A DNA stretch of 27,441 bases from Ichthyophonus hoferi (GCA_002751075.1 NAOQ01000480.1:23931-51371); one strand, 5' to 3'. Shown: positions 1-12,052, counted from the first letter of the stretch. Numbers and translations: made by a program. The notes: generated by a model from the letters alone, not told the origin.

Positions 1-112
1 GACATACATATACACATACATACATACAGAGAGACATACATACATACAGACATACATACATACAGACATACATATACACATACATACATACAGAGAGACA
101 TATATATATATA
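1..112. repeat. ACATAC-type tandem repeat with a 64-bp higher-order period
   Basis: The left edge is built of CATA and CAGA units. The segment at 1-38 recurs exactly at 65-102, so a 64-bp unit has been duplicated on top of the 4-bp microsatellite. It ends in a TA run. It lies beyond the last PHKB exon seen, so it is probably intronic. Confidence 0.85.
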
Positions 113-194
113 TGCAAATAAAACCAATTATACCAGCATCAACATAATTATATAATCATATAGATATATATGGCACACTAAAAACACTGCTAAC

Positions 195-332
195 ATGATG
201 AGAGGGGGGCGTCCTATGATGCTTTTCACTGCTGTGTGAGGCCGCAACAGGGTAGGCGGTGGTAAAAAACATAGAGTTCGGAATGACTGGGTGGCTCTGT
301 GAAAACGTTCTCCGTCTGGATACTACCTCGGG
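195..332 (-). other. PHKB: Probable PHKB exon 13, Ser/His/Pro-rich loop
   Basis: This GC-richer island has an acceptor (TTTTACAG just right of 332), a GT donor left of 195 and 46 open codons in phase 0, which fits the phase-0 end of exon 12. The product is rich in Ser, His, Pro and Arg (start [10 protein letters not shown], end RTPPSHH) and shows no clear homology. In PHK the segment after LVPELY is a variable loop before a conserved WGQ(S/A)LYI motif. That motif is not found in the window, so it should lie further left. Confidence 0.6.
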
Positions 333-3300
333 CTGTAAAAGAATAAAGTAAATAATAAAGCAAAGTAGTGTCATAATATAATAGAGTAATATAATAGTGA
401 TATATATATAATCGACCTACATTTGACGTACTTTCGGTATATAGTATAAGGACCATATATATCTAATCTTATGGTATGACACGTTAGTCTTTTACACGGA
501 GTATTTAAATATTTTAAACTTTTGTTAACACACCGGCATTTCACATTGGTTAGATAACAATAAATTTTCCAGTTATATAAATTATATATTTATATAAATT
601 ATAATAACTATATATATACAGTCTAGTTACTAATAGATTGGCGGGTCTTTACTAGATTAAAATTTTAAATTTATGTGACGAACACATCACAATGCAATGT
701 ATAATTGAGATGGGATGCGAATAATGTACTTGGGTTAATTATGACTTCAGTTGACACTATACCAAACCAATCTTGCAAAAATAAAAAATGTATTCTCTTT
801 CCACCCTATAGTATGGTGTTCGGCAATTAAGGAAGTTAATATATATAGGTAGGAGTATGTGTAAGATATTGGTAGTAAAAATAGGTGCCATATCTAGTAG
901 TGAAATAGCATGGCAATCACAAGAGTAATTACAATTGTAATCGACGAGCTGGTATGAATATGAATATGAATATGAATATGAATATGAATACATATAAAAA
1001 TAGCTACAGTGTTGTTAAGTATTCGTATACCACCCTTCTCCATCCATAGGTTATTTTATCCCATGAATGAAAGAACTGTAAGGCAATAAAACTGGGTACT
1101 GTCTCACTTTAGAACTCGGGTATTTTGTTTTATTACTATTTACACTATACTTTTTATTTTTGTTTTGAAATGCTTTGTGTGGTCCATAAAATATTTACTC
1201 CCCGTCTCCTCTCCACCTACCACCTAATACAAAGCTAAGCACTAACATGCACATAAGCCAACAACCCTTTATGTATCTTTTTTAATATAATGCTCCTAAT
1301 TAACCGCACCGATAAACCCCCACGTTTGCAAAAATACACACACGCATCTATCCATCTCTCTACCCATACCATATCAAATAATCAATAACAAAACCAAAAA
1401 ACAACACAAGCATAACTTCAGTAAAAAGGCTAGAAATATTAAAAAAAATATTAAAAAATATTAAAAAATCGAAATAAAATGTTACAAAATATTATAAAAT
1501 ATAATGAAATATTATAAACTAAAATGCAACAAAATGAAAAAGAACAAAGTAAAATAACACAAAATAACACAAAATAAAATGAAATAAAACAAAACAATAT
1601 AGTATACCGGTTGAGTAGCATAAGGAGTATGGGGAGTCGTGCTGGAGCGAGAGGAAAAGCTCTCATAGTGGGGGTTGTAGTGATACAGCTCTGGAACCAA
1701 CTTGAACCCATCTTTGTGCTCCACCAGCAGACTATCAAGAAGCACTCGGTTTTTATTGAGAGTACCAGGGTCCATTCCACTCTATATGCAAGGATAGGTT
1801 ACATGGAGGTAGGACAGGTGGAACAAGTAAGCATACAGAAAGAGGAATGGGCCCCATTGGACAAACACCACCAAAGATATAAAAAGGTTAAGTAGAAGAT
1901 AAGGCACGTAGGAGGAACAGTGTACGCTATGAGAGGAGAGTGGGTGGGAGGGAAGGAGAGTGTGTGGATAGGAAAGGTTGTAGTATGAAAGAGAAGGAGG
2001 ACTGGAATAAAATGGGAAAACAATAAACAAAATAAATATATCACTTGATAACACACCCACACCCAGATATATATACTTACCCCAGTTAGCATATACTCAG
2101 TGATAACAGAAAATGCTAAAAAAACAGGAAATTCACAGTTGCGTCCCTCTTCAGTAATGTCTCCGTTGAATCGTTTAAATCCATACCTATAATACAATAC
2201 AGCATAATAGAATATGATATGTGTATACGAAGGGTAATTAATTTACTAATCATATAAGGTACCTATAAACCTGTGTAGTACATTATGTTGCATATATACA
2301 TGTGTGCGTCCGTTAAAGCAACACCAAGTGGAACTATCCACCATAAAGACAGATAAAATAAAGTAATACTATGATAGGGTAGATATCAATCAATCGAATA
2401 ATGTATTTTTATATGACATGAATGGTAAACAGAAAAGCTAGTAGGTCCATGCAACTGATATATATACACACACTGCAATGATTATTGAAATAACCTCACT
2501 GTACACTCTAATCGGGATGAGAAAGAGCCACTAAATACATAGCATCAGTAGGCCCGCTAATATATGCCTACATATATCTACTGGTAATATCAGTAAATGG
2601 AATGTTTATGATATACTGCCTGATAAATATCTAATATATATTTCAATCACAGTGTATATTAGAGCCTGATATTATATGTTATAATAAAATATACTTGAAT
2701 ATACCACGATACTTTAGTATATATATAGCTATAAGAGAGGGAAGGTGGAAACAAGAAGAAAAAAAACATTTAGAAAAACTGATAGACTAGATTCAAAATC
2801 CGAATAAACGAAATAAATAAGATAAAAAAACAGAACTAAAAGAACGGAATTATTAATGTCAAAAGTATAGCCCTATAGCAACCTATAGATAGTCCTATAA
2901 CAGATTATATATGAAAATTATTAACCACATCTTGTTTACCTTCCCTTGAGCGCAGTGTAAACACCGCTCTCTGTCTCAGATACAAGTCCTGGATCATGGC
3001 AGGAGAAAGCCGGAAAGCCAAGGGCCAATAGAAGCATTACATCCTATGTTCATATTCCCAACACAATGTTACAATATATTATTAGTAGAGGTATGGAAGG
3101 GATTGATGCAATGTTTAAGTAAGATAATATTATGGATGGTAGGGTAGCAGAGGGTAGGATAGGGTAGGATAGAATGGAATAGGATAGGATGGGGTATGAT
3201 AAGAAGGTGACAAAAAGGAAAGGGAAGTTCAGGTAACTAGCGCACACAGAATGCGTTGTCCTGAAGAAAGAAAAAAAAAAAAAGTTTTATTCTTACCATT

Positions 3301-5899
3301 CTGACAGATTTGATCCAGATCAAAATATAACATGAATATAACTACTTATAACTACTACTACTTACCAACTCTCTTGGTCATACTGCATGATATTCATCCT
3401 CTTATCACACATTCCCTTCTCATTGCAATATTATGATTGAGTTTCCTCTACTGGCCCCTTTACACATTCGTCTCGCTCTCTCTTTAACTCCATTCTTCTT
3501 CTACATTATATCTTTATTGTTTGTTCTCTCATTATTATACTTTTTAAAATAAGTATCTTCCTTAAAAAATACATTAAAAAATACACACTAGTTTACGTAT
3601 TCATACGCATATACCTCTATGTTCACCCATATGTCAATTTATATACTTATACATATTAATTTGGTCGGCTTAGTAATGTTGATTCGTGAGTATAAGGAGC
3701 ATTATTGGCATTTTAATGATTAAGTCGTAGTTATCAAAACAAAATACTATGCGTGATAACATATATACATACCTATATATGGGTGGAAAAAAGACACACA
3801 TGTGGCTTGGAACTACATTGAAACATTTATTAGTAGTGAAATGTAAAGGCCAAACAATAACTAATTAACAATAAAGTACATACTGGTAGGTAGGGATAAA
3901 CTGTACTTACATTTTCTGTAGTACTTGATTCTCGAGGCAACATAGATGAGAAGATAGCACTGTGATGTATTTAAAATTACAATAATATCCATATATATAT
4001 ATTGTTTGCAGCCTATATTATAGTTATCATTTTGTTCATTTTTGAATGAGAATTGACAGTGTCAAACAGGGAAACAAAATAAAAGTCAAAGCTTTTTATT
4101 AGATGATTGTAGACGTATTGAACACCATCCAAGTTAATATGATTGCGTTCAACCTTGTACCAGACAGACGTATAGTCCACCAAGCCTACCTACTTACTCA
4201 TTTTTTTAATATCTTTTGTATATTATTATTATACTACTTCCTTATGCGTTCCCTATCGTTAGTCTTTTCGTTTGAATCATCCCTATTCATTATTCAATAG
4301 TTGCTACCGTAACAAACTATTATGTGAGTAAAATAGGAATAGAACACAGAACAAAACAATAGCAAGGACATTTATTTTGTTTATAAAATAATATATGTAT
4401 ATATATATATATACCTGTAAAATGGGTTATTGCGCTTGAGGAAGAGAGGGAGTGAAGAATTTATAATATGTATATATAGATAGATAGATAAATGTACTAT
4501 TAACACATGAACATAAGCTATATTCGAAAAAGATTACAAAAGGTGTGAAGTAACAATGGGAGGAAGAAAAAACGCATATATGGAGAGAGAGAATAAATCC
4601 CAAGACACTAAAATTACTTAAGCATATATATATATAATGATTTAGTAATATAGTTAGCAATATTGAGGGCCCTACCGATTTCGATTGAGTGCATCCGGAT
4701 CCACATGAATAAACCCACCACTGCTTTGTAGGTGAGGTCCTAGAATATTCACTCCGCCTATAGCCTCCTATACATAAACATTAAAAATGGTTTGGTCAAA
4801 TCCTAATGTGACATTAGAAATTAAACTAAGATTACCTTTTTCTTAATTCCTTTACTATGTCTCTCACTCTCTCTCTTTTCACGTATATATATAATCACAG
4901 TACATATGGTAGTTGGTCATTAGTTGTTTATAAAGCCATTATTTCCCGTTTAACTGTCTGTATAATTATAATGCTCAAAAAAAAAAAAATGATAATAAAG
5001 CGTAATATGCATATGTGTTATGTATCTGAATAAATATCTACATATATGCAGAGAAAGAGGGGTGAGTCTGTGTGGGCAGGAAAATCTAAGTAATTGCATG
5101 TATGTGTACGTGATTTTACGCTCTATATCTACAAGTGTTTGGATGCAACTGTATTTATATATAAGGGGTTAAAGAGACGGTGATAGCAAACACCTATAAT
5201 GCCTTCCCGTTCCTCTACCCACAATCCAAATCCATAGTGTTTCATACCAATGCAGCCTTGGCCATGCCAATGGAAGAAGCTTTCAGTTCGGGTCGAACCT
5301 TGTCCGGGTTGTGGCCCGATAATGTACGAGTCCAGATGCAAAAGTCTGGAGTACGATATGCTCTCTCTATACAGTAGACTAGATTTTGTACAAAACAAAC
5401 CTATAGCCGCCACAGTGTAAGGCGAAGTGGGTGATTGTATACCATGTTATCTTTGATTGAATATTAAATAGTTGAATGATGTATGGTAAATATCAACCAG
5501 GCGCATTAAACTATAACTTTTTTTTTCAATCGTTCTTAATACTTACTATTATTTATGTATTATATACAGTCTTGCATTGTTACTTAAAGGAATCGTATAA
5601 GTCATCGGGCCCACCTCTTTTTTCAAGGCGTCTAATCACACATAGATACAAACGCATAGAGGTATACAACGCCATTTGCAATTGAATCTTTGCTTCCTTA
5701 CATACTGGCATATATATATGGTACCTGATCTACACAAACCCTGTCATATAGACTGTCACTCCAGAGAATTTAAAAAATATGTTCATGTATTATACACACC
5801 CCCATATAAAAATATATATACGAGTGCTACTGACATTAACAACAAACATCCTTACTATTATAAGTCATCGCTTGCTCAATTATAATATAATTAAGATGG

Positions 5900-5935
<36 letters not shown>

Positions 5936-8900
5936 ACACAAGTTATAAAGAAACATGGTATGGTAAGAAAATGCGGAAGAGGAGAGGATAGAATGAAAGA
6001 CTATTTCACAAAAATATATGGGTAAAATAATATATATTCTGTACACTATATATATTATTCTATAATTGTAACACGTTAGTTTATTGTAAAAAACATAACG
6101 ATAGCTATACTGTAGAAATGTTTCTTTATAGAATAGAAACCTAAGACAACTGCATTCTTGTTTGCTTAGAATGGTATGTGTTTAGCTGGGAAGGTAGCAC
6201 CAGAATAGCTTATCCATAGGATTGTTACACATTACATTATATATATGATATTATAGTATATTACCTTAGATTGCATTATATTATATTATATTATATTATA
6301 TTATAGCCATCTAAATTGGATTATAATTAGTTAATGGCATTAACGATTTACAAAGGATATATCATATATATATACGTTTTTTAATATATAAAAAGCATAT
6401 TCATATTTCCCTACATTAAGAGGTTCGTAACCCTAACTATGTTAGTCGGAGCTAAGGGATAGTTTCCCGTTAAACAGGCGATATCTATGATAACTGGTGG
6501 TGGGAATCTTCCTCCTAAAATATTATATAAATAAGCAGTAAAATTATATCGACATCAAGGCTTATATCCCAGCCCGTCTTATATAATGCTGTTCAACACT
6601 CACAAAATGATTATATGTAGGGGCAGATAAACATGTGGGAATAAATATGTGACGGTGTAGGAGGGAACAAGAGAGACTGATATAGCCAGGAGGATATGTA
6701 TAGAAATCAAGACGCCATACATAACCAATTCGCTACTCACGGTAGACCTATAATAAGCGACAAACTGAATTTCAATGGATATTTAAGAAGAAAAAGAAAC
6801 AAAATGAGGATGCAATAATGTTTCATAGGTAAGAAACAAAACAATAATAATTACTAATTCATATATATATATATAATACCTCATCCATGGTAAACACAAT
6901 CTGTAAGCCGCTCTGGGTCATCTGGGTCAAATAGAAGATAAAGAGAGAAATGGAATAGATGGAAAGCCGAACACCATCCACATCACTCACTGTAAATAGT
7001 GCATAACATGATTAAAATATATAGTAGTATGGTTATATTATTATACTATTAAATTGTTAAATTGTTATGTTATATTGTTATTGTTTTATATTATCACACT
7101 AAAATATTGTTATACTATTATATTATTCTATATTATACTATTATATTATTATATTATTATACTATTATAATTGCTAGCAGGCTTTATATAGGTATAGCGT
7201 ATATGTAGATGATGGAGGGAGAAAAAGGACAGGTATATATATATAAGTAGATAAAGATCCAGATACATGTATAGAAAAGTATATATATATATATAAATAG
7301 GAATATTCATGCTTGTAAAAATACAAAAATCTCATATTTATGCATGTGCACATAAATGCCTGTAATTACATATGACCATATATGTATATAATCACGGAGA
7401 TTATATACGTGTACACACACATACATACATATACATCCACATACTATCATACTATCATACATATCATGATACTGCTATACAGACATACAGACATACAGAC
7501 ATACAGAGAGTAATAATATGACAAAGTAGGCAAGGCAGTGGGTGTGTGACCGCTAACCTGCAGAAAAGTCCCTCAAATCGTATTTGGTATGGAAAGCATC
7601 GTTGATAGACTGCGTTCTCTTCAGCTCTTCTGCCTAGAATAACGTTAGGGTGGCAATGGAATAATACAATTACTTCAGCCCAACTCTTGAAGCTTTTCAG
7701 TCATAATGCAACTGTATACTATGTGATAGTAATGTATTCCTTGATGTCGATAGATATATATGCATGTACACACTCAAATACAAAGGTGCCTTAGCATGAA
7801 TAAATCACTACATCCGTTAGAGTGGCATGTCCACATGAACTACATACTTATATGTTGTATGTATGTATATATGTACGTAGGTCTGTATGCATATACATAA
7901 ATATATATACATAGTGTATACAGGTATATACTACATTTATACATATATGCTGCATTCTTGCAACTTCCTTTTTAGCACTAATTAAAATTACATTTCACAT
8001 ATTAACCTAAAAAACAACAAAGAATCCCAAAAATATACATATACATATATGCATATATATTGGTGCTCATACACTAATATATAGAGGTATAGTAGTTAAA
8101 TAGTTGTGGCTACCTCCCCATATCTCTTACCAATCTCTCACCTTGTTTGCCTCTCTCATCATACAGGTCAATAATCCACGGAAACATTTAGCCGAAGCCT
8201 GCTCTAGTTCATAGCGCCGTCCCTTATCGTTGTCTATCTTCCTATAGAACACTCAATGCATAGTTAGTAATGTTTAAAAACACGGGTCAAGTACGTAAAT
8301 GAAAAACAAATAAGGCTGGTGTGGTGCGTGTGTATACATACATACATGTTTACATACATACATACATACATACACATATTCATACATACATACATACATA
8401 TGTACATACAAACATACATACAAACATACATACATAATGTTTTATATACAAGCTGGTACGTCTGTATGTATGCTCTGAGATACCCTGAAATAGATGTTCC
8501 AGACATAATATAGTTTTATTTAAAAAAGCATAACAACAAATATAAGATAGTAGAGGATAATTGAAACAAAATAATGAAATAACTACAAGATATACCTAAA
8601 TGCCATGGCCAAAGCCCATATGGAGATGATAGTGAACACATTCTCTACCACCCAACCATCATGCTCTGGTTGCTCCTCGTCCTCTGTATATGTAATAGCA
8701 ATAGTAGTAAAGCAATAAGTATAACATTAAATATTAACATCTCGATAGAAAATACATTAACCCATAAAGCATATATATATATAACGAAGTGCGTTTGACT
8801 GCTATAAAAAAAAAAGAATGAGAAATAACCTGGTTTCAACAAGAGTGAAGAGTATACTAAATTTATTGTATGTTGCACATATCTCAAAAAATAGAAAACA

Positions 8901-10138
8901 TGTCTTTGTACGATATACCTTTTTTTAAGAAGTTTGTTCAACATAGCCGTATATATATATACTATTCCACTGTAATAGACTATCAGAAGTACCCAGTATC
9001 ATGGTTAATATATATTTATATGTGTGTTTATACCCTAAAAGCCTATATCAAAAGCCATTCCTTTCTACTAACTACCATTGTGGTTTACTTCAGAATCTCT
9101 CCTGCTTCCAGCAGCCATTATATATGATATCGAGACATACTAAACAAACAAGGATTAAGATGAAACACAACCTGCTGTCAGTATTAGACGGCTCGGGAAG
9201 AGGCCTGTGGCAGCGTTTTGATGGGCTAATATGTAATCCCTTGCTACAGAACGGTGGGAAGAATTATTGATTGCTTGCTATAATTAACCTGACAGTATAT
9301 AGCTATATATCTATATGTTAATCACCATTAAAGCTGTGTATGTGTATGTAATGCATACTCATAATATAATAATACTTCATACTAAGTCTAAAGAGTAGCA
9401 AGTGACCTAAGAGAAAAAGGTTAAGATGCATGTGTGTAAGAATATCGAAATATAGATAGAAAAAATAAAGGATTGGAAGAGATGCGAAAAAGCGCTGGAA
9501 AAAAAAAGAAGAATATATGAGATGGGTCATGACGGCAAAAAGAGGGCTATGGAATAGAGGTAGAGATATATATAAACAAAGTAAGAGATAGAACAGGGGA
9601 TTAAAATTAAAAAAAGGCTGGAAAAATAAGAAAAAGACTTTGTTGTAGACTTGAAAACGTATAGTTATGTATGAATTGGTTAAATGAATATAGTAATACT
9701 CCCTGGTAAAAGATTACTATGAGAGATATATGTTTATTCAATCTAACTCAGTTGGGAGAAAAGGTAACCAAAGACACTCCTAATAATTCAATAGAGTTAG
9801 ACTAAGTTGGGAATGTGAAATAAAACATACTAATTATAATGTAAAAAAGAACAGGATACCATGCAATCCCCTAGTTCATAAAGGGTATGTGTTTTTTACT
9901 CAAATCTTTAGACAAAAAAGTGGTGAGTGTGTGCTCTAAAGGCTCTTTATGCTCTTGTGTGTCGTGTTTGCTTGGATGTATAGAAATATGTGTGTACCTG
10001 TCCCCAGTATAATAACCGGAGAAAGGAGATGGGAAGAGAATAATATAATGAGTAAAGAGGTTTCAACTCGTGTCTAATCAATACCATAGGTGTAGGCTCG
10101 GTCAAGGTGGCCAATCCTGACTTCGTGGGGTAGGACAT
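195..10138 (-). CDS. PHKB: Phosphorylase b kinase regulatory subunit beta (5' part of gene, 13 exons, continues past left edge)
   Basis: Regulatory subunit of the cytosolic phosphorylase kinase hexadecamer, which activates glycogen phosphorylase. Exons in transcript order: 10138-10085, 9277-9172, 8683-8596, 8241-8142, 7633-7558, 6989-6880, 5400-5248, 4767-4676, 3959-3911, 3043-2940, 2186-2081, 1781-1608, 332-195. All junctions are GT-AG and the phases agree, giving 450 codons; human PHKB has about 1,090, so roughly 40% is here. Family matches recalled from memory: [13 protein letters not shown] (36-48), [12 protein letters not shown] (about 86-97), [20 protein letters not shown] (168-187), [11 protein letters not shown] (219-229), LNRNR then LPRES, KGRYGFKRF, ECEF-like CEFPVF, and LVPELY. 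The pattern VERVYRVPDF, LNRNR and KYGFKRF favours beta over alpha. This belongs to the GH15-like domain. The start is the first ATG after an in-frame stop; exon 1 (18 codons) and exon 13 are less certain. Compared with the family it is divergent (see findings). The 3' two thirds are outside the window. Confidence 0.9.
333..1607 (-). other. PHKB intron 12 (no gene seen)
   Basis: AT-rich intron between exons 12 and 13. It holds a hexamer repeat (953-990) and A-rich stretches of ATTAAAAAAT and AAAATAACAC type at 1437-1600. I looked for a WGQ-motif exon here and saw none. No other coding signal was seen on either strand. Confidence 0.6.
953..990. repeat. (TATGAA)6 microsatellite
   Basis: Six perfect hexamer copies. 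On the minus strand they read as alternating Tyr-Ser, which is an artefact of the repeat and not a gene. Confidence 0.95.
1782..5247 (-). other. PHKB introns 7 to 11
   Basis: Introns at 1782-2080, 2187-2939, 3044-3910, 3960-4675 and 4768-5247, each starting with GT and ending with AG on the minus strand. They are AT-rich, with short TA runs and a degenerate GGATAG array at about 3137-3200. Nothing else with coding character was seen. Confidence 0.65.
3137..3200. repeat. Degenerate GGGTA/GGATAG array
   Basis: Imperfect repeats of GGGTA, GGATA and GGATAG within PHKB intron 9. The unit is irregular, so this is an ordinary purine-rich simple repeat and not a telomere-like array. Confidence 0.6.
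5909..5935. repeat. (TG)n microsatellite
   Basis: Uninterrupted TG dinucleotides preceded by a TA run, inside PHKB intron 6. Confidence 0.95.
6061..6590 (-). repeat. Dispersed intronic repeat, copy C (inverted)
   Basis: The reverse complement aligns with 25030-25500 and 26935-27345. Shared blocks in order: ACGGGCTGG then ATATAA; ATTCCCACCACCAG; TTATCATA; TTTAACGGGAAAC; GTTAGGGTTAC; CCTCTTAA; TATATATTAAAA; GTAAATCGTTAATG; TAATCCAATTTAGA; CTTCCCAGCTAA; CAATAAACTAA. A TTATA pentamer array (about 6276-6305) expands the middle of this copy. It has no ORF, no terminal inverted repeat that I can see and no Pol III box. It is in the sense orientation of PHKB. Ends are approximate. Confidence 0.8.
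7018..7170. repeat. ATTATA/ATTGTT-rich simple sequence
   Basis: Runs of TATTA, ATTGTTA and TACTATTA without a strict unit; low-complexity intronic DNA. Confidence 0.7.
8335..8432. repeat. (CATA)n microsatellite
   Basis: CATA tetramers with occasional GT and AA interruptions in PHKB intron 3. The repeat explains the Tyr-Val-Cys-Met and His-Thr-Tyr-Ile readings on the two strands. Confidence 0.9.
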
Positions 10139-12052
10139 TGTAATGCATAATTATGGATAACAGCTCAAAAATAATGGAATACTAATCATGGAATGAAGAG
10201 AAGTCACTTGACCGGCCATGTGCCCAGTACTTAATAAAAAAAATGGGTTAGTTCCTTAGCCTAAAACAGTAAATATATATATATATATATTTATGTATAA
10301 TGTATGTAAATATAAATATACATAAATATATATATATAGATAGATTTAATTTAATATGTTCCCGCACCAAATTTTTGTTTGAAATGATACAGGTTGTTTC
10401 AATTAAAACTTTTCTAGTTCTATTTATTGACTAATCAGAAATTAAAGCAGCACCTTAACTGCGCCTATGATTTGAGATATTTGCCCTTATAAGAAAACGC
10501 TTGTATTGCTTATTTTGTATGGCTAATATATGGTTGCCCTAATGAATTGAGAATTCTGTTATTTACAGTTTGTAATTTTTCTCCAATTAGCTCTCTTACA
10601 GAAATGCCAGCAAACAAACTATAGATCAAATACGTTGTACGCCATTCAACGTAAAAAGAGCCAAAATCGCCAATAAATGGCAAGAAAGAGTATTTAAGAC
10701 TGATTAATTGCTATTTTTTTTCCAAACCCCCAAAAGAGCAATGTGAGCTCTGTTCAAAACAATAAAAGCTCAGATAAGCTGCAAATCGCTTACCAGCAAC
10801 TACCTCCTCGCTAAGCAATCGTATTTCTACCTTCGAATTACATAATTTTACGTTTGCTTCTACTGCACTGGTAGGTTTATTTAAAATCTGATGCTTATTC
10901 ATACTGATTGTACAATCAAATATCATTTGTTGAAGGGCTAGGAAATTAGAAATTCTGAAATGTACCAAGAGTCAGCAATAGCCAATGAAAAGACATTTGT
11001 TGCGAAAGCGTTGCCAATGAAGTGCGCCTGTAAATAGTTGGTTGTACTAATTACTGTTGAACTTATCAGTAATTATGAAAATGTACTTTTCTACAGTAAT
11101 AAAGTATTTAAATAAATTGTTATTTCCATTTATGATTGTTTAGAATAATGGAACTTTGTAGTTCATGGCCACCGCGGAAAAAAAGAAGAAATGCATTAAT
11201 AATGACAAGCATTTACAAATCAGGTGCCTAATAGACCAATGAATAGCAGTAATTTGGTCATGATAACGTCGTTTTCATTATAGAAATCACCCCAAATATA
11301 ACTTATCTAACCAATCTATACCTGTCATCAACTTATGCGATTCTTCGACAAATGATTGGCTGTAGTACCATTTCAAATCTCTTGATTACTCATGCATCTG
11401 ATTTGGGAACGCAAAGTGTGTCCTTGAGTAATAAATAATAAATAAAATTGGTTATGTGTATATGGGGCTGTACGTGGAATGTCTGATAGTAACTAATTAG
11501 TGGCATACATACACACAACCGGTTTTGTGCAAAAAAAGTCTAAGACCAAATCATATTGACTAACGAAAATAAATATTCACATCCAACATGTGAGGGAATG
11601 GAATTTTATACTTTATGATTCCTTATGCAGGTTGCATAAAACAAACAATGGTCTCCTTTTTATGTAATATAGATCTATATCTTTCAGTCCTTGATTGCTA
11701 AGTTTTTTTAAAGGGCCCATTTAATACTCATTATATTTTTATTATTAATAATACTACTTTAAGAAATAATAATATTATACATTATTTGGAAGATAAACTG
11801 TGAACCTATTATACGTTAAAATGTTAAAATGTTGAATTGTTAAAATTGCGGTATACCTATAAATCATTCCTATTGGTCCATTATAACTTTAGTAAATTGT
11901 ATACTAAACAATAGGGAGCGAGTAGGAACATTCCTGTCTTCAGGATAAAACTTTGCCATTCTTAGATCTAAGCTATCACACTTATCTCATACATAACACT
12001 AAAGGAAAGGTATATATACAAACATATATATAATAAATATTAAATTAAAAAA
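10139..12052. other. Intergenic region between divergent PHKB and PDI
   Basis: About 1.9 kb separates the two start codons, so the promoters of both genes should lie here. It contains a TA run (10273-10290), an unidentified coding-like stretch (10510-10968) and AT-rich DNA. I looked for ER-stress elements (CCAAT with CCACG at fixed spacing) upstream of PDI and found none convincing. Confidence 0.6.
10510..10968 (-). other. Unidentified coding-like fossil stretch
   Basis: The minus strand here has protein-like composition, unlike the surrounding low-complexity DNA, for example VAGKRFAAYLSFYCFEQS and, nearer the left end, FAGISVRELIGEKLQTV. There is no usable start and the stretch looks decayed. 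I recognise no family. It could be a relic of a mobile element or an old gene fragment. No terminal repeats were found around it. Confidence 0.35.

Larger units (their letters stand above)
5401..6879 (-). other. PHKB intron 6, host of repeat copy C
   Basis: Intron between exons 6 and 7. The acceptor CTATAG ends at 5401 and places GTT TGT TTT at the start of exon 7 in phase 0, giving [12 protein letters not shown], which matches the family without a gap. The intron contains a TG run (5909-5935), a TTATA array and one inverted copy of the three-copy repeat described below. Confidence 0.75.
6990..10084 (-). other. PHKB introns 1 to 5
   Basis: Introns at 6990-7557, 7634-8141, 8242-8595, 8684-9171 and 9278-10084. 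They contain ATT/ATA-rich simple sequence (about 7018-7170), CATA arrays (7419-7508 and 8335-8432) and A/G-rich sequence (9470-9640). No further gene was recognised. The plus-strand ORFs over 8319-8513 and 9001-9270 are microsatellite and antisense readings. Confidence 0.6.

Noticed and set aside
757-993. Minus-strand ORF starting with alternating Tyr-Ser
   Set aside because: It is the translation of the (TATGAA)6 microsatellite within a PHKB intron.
4935-4970. Possible fourth copy of the dispersed repeat (TTTCCCGTTTAAC)
   Set aside because: Only about a dozen bases match and the flanks do not align with copies A to C.
5180-5377. Plus-strand ORF of 65 codons over a GC-richer island
   Set aside because: It is antisense to PHKB exon 7, whose minus-strand reading matches the family closely.
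5722-6740. Micro-exons of 7, 16 or 24 nt considered as a link between PHKB exons 6 and 7
   Set aside because: Moving the exon 7 acceptor to 5401 gives [15 protein letters not shown] in phase 0, which fills the family alignment fully.
7400-8440. CATA and CAGACATA arrays considered as a CRISPR-like or regulatory array
   Set aside because: Tetra- and octanucleotide microsatellites with no unique spacers, in a eukaryotic intron.
9001-9270. Plus-strand ORF of 89 codons
   Set aside because: It is antisense to PHKB exon 2, which encodes [13 protein letters not shown] on the minus strand.
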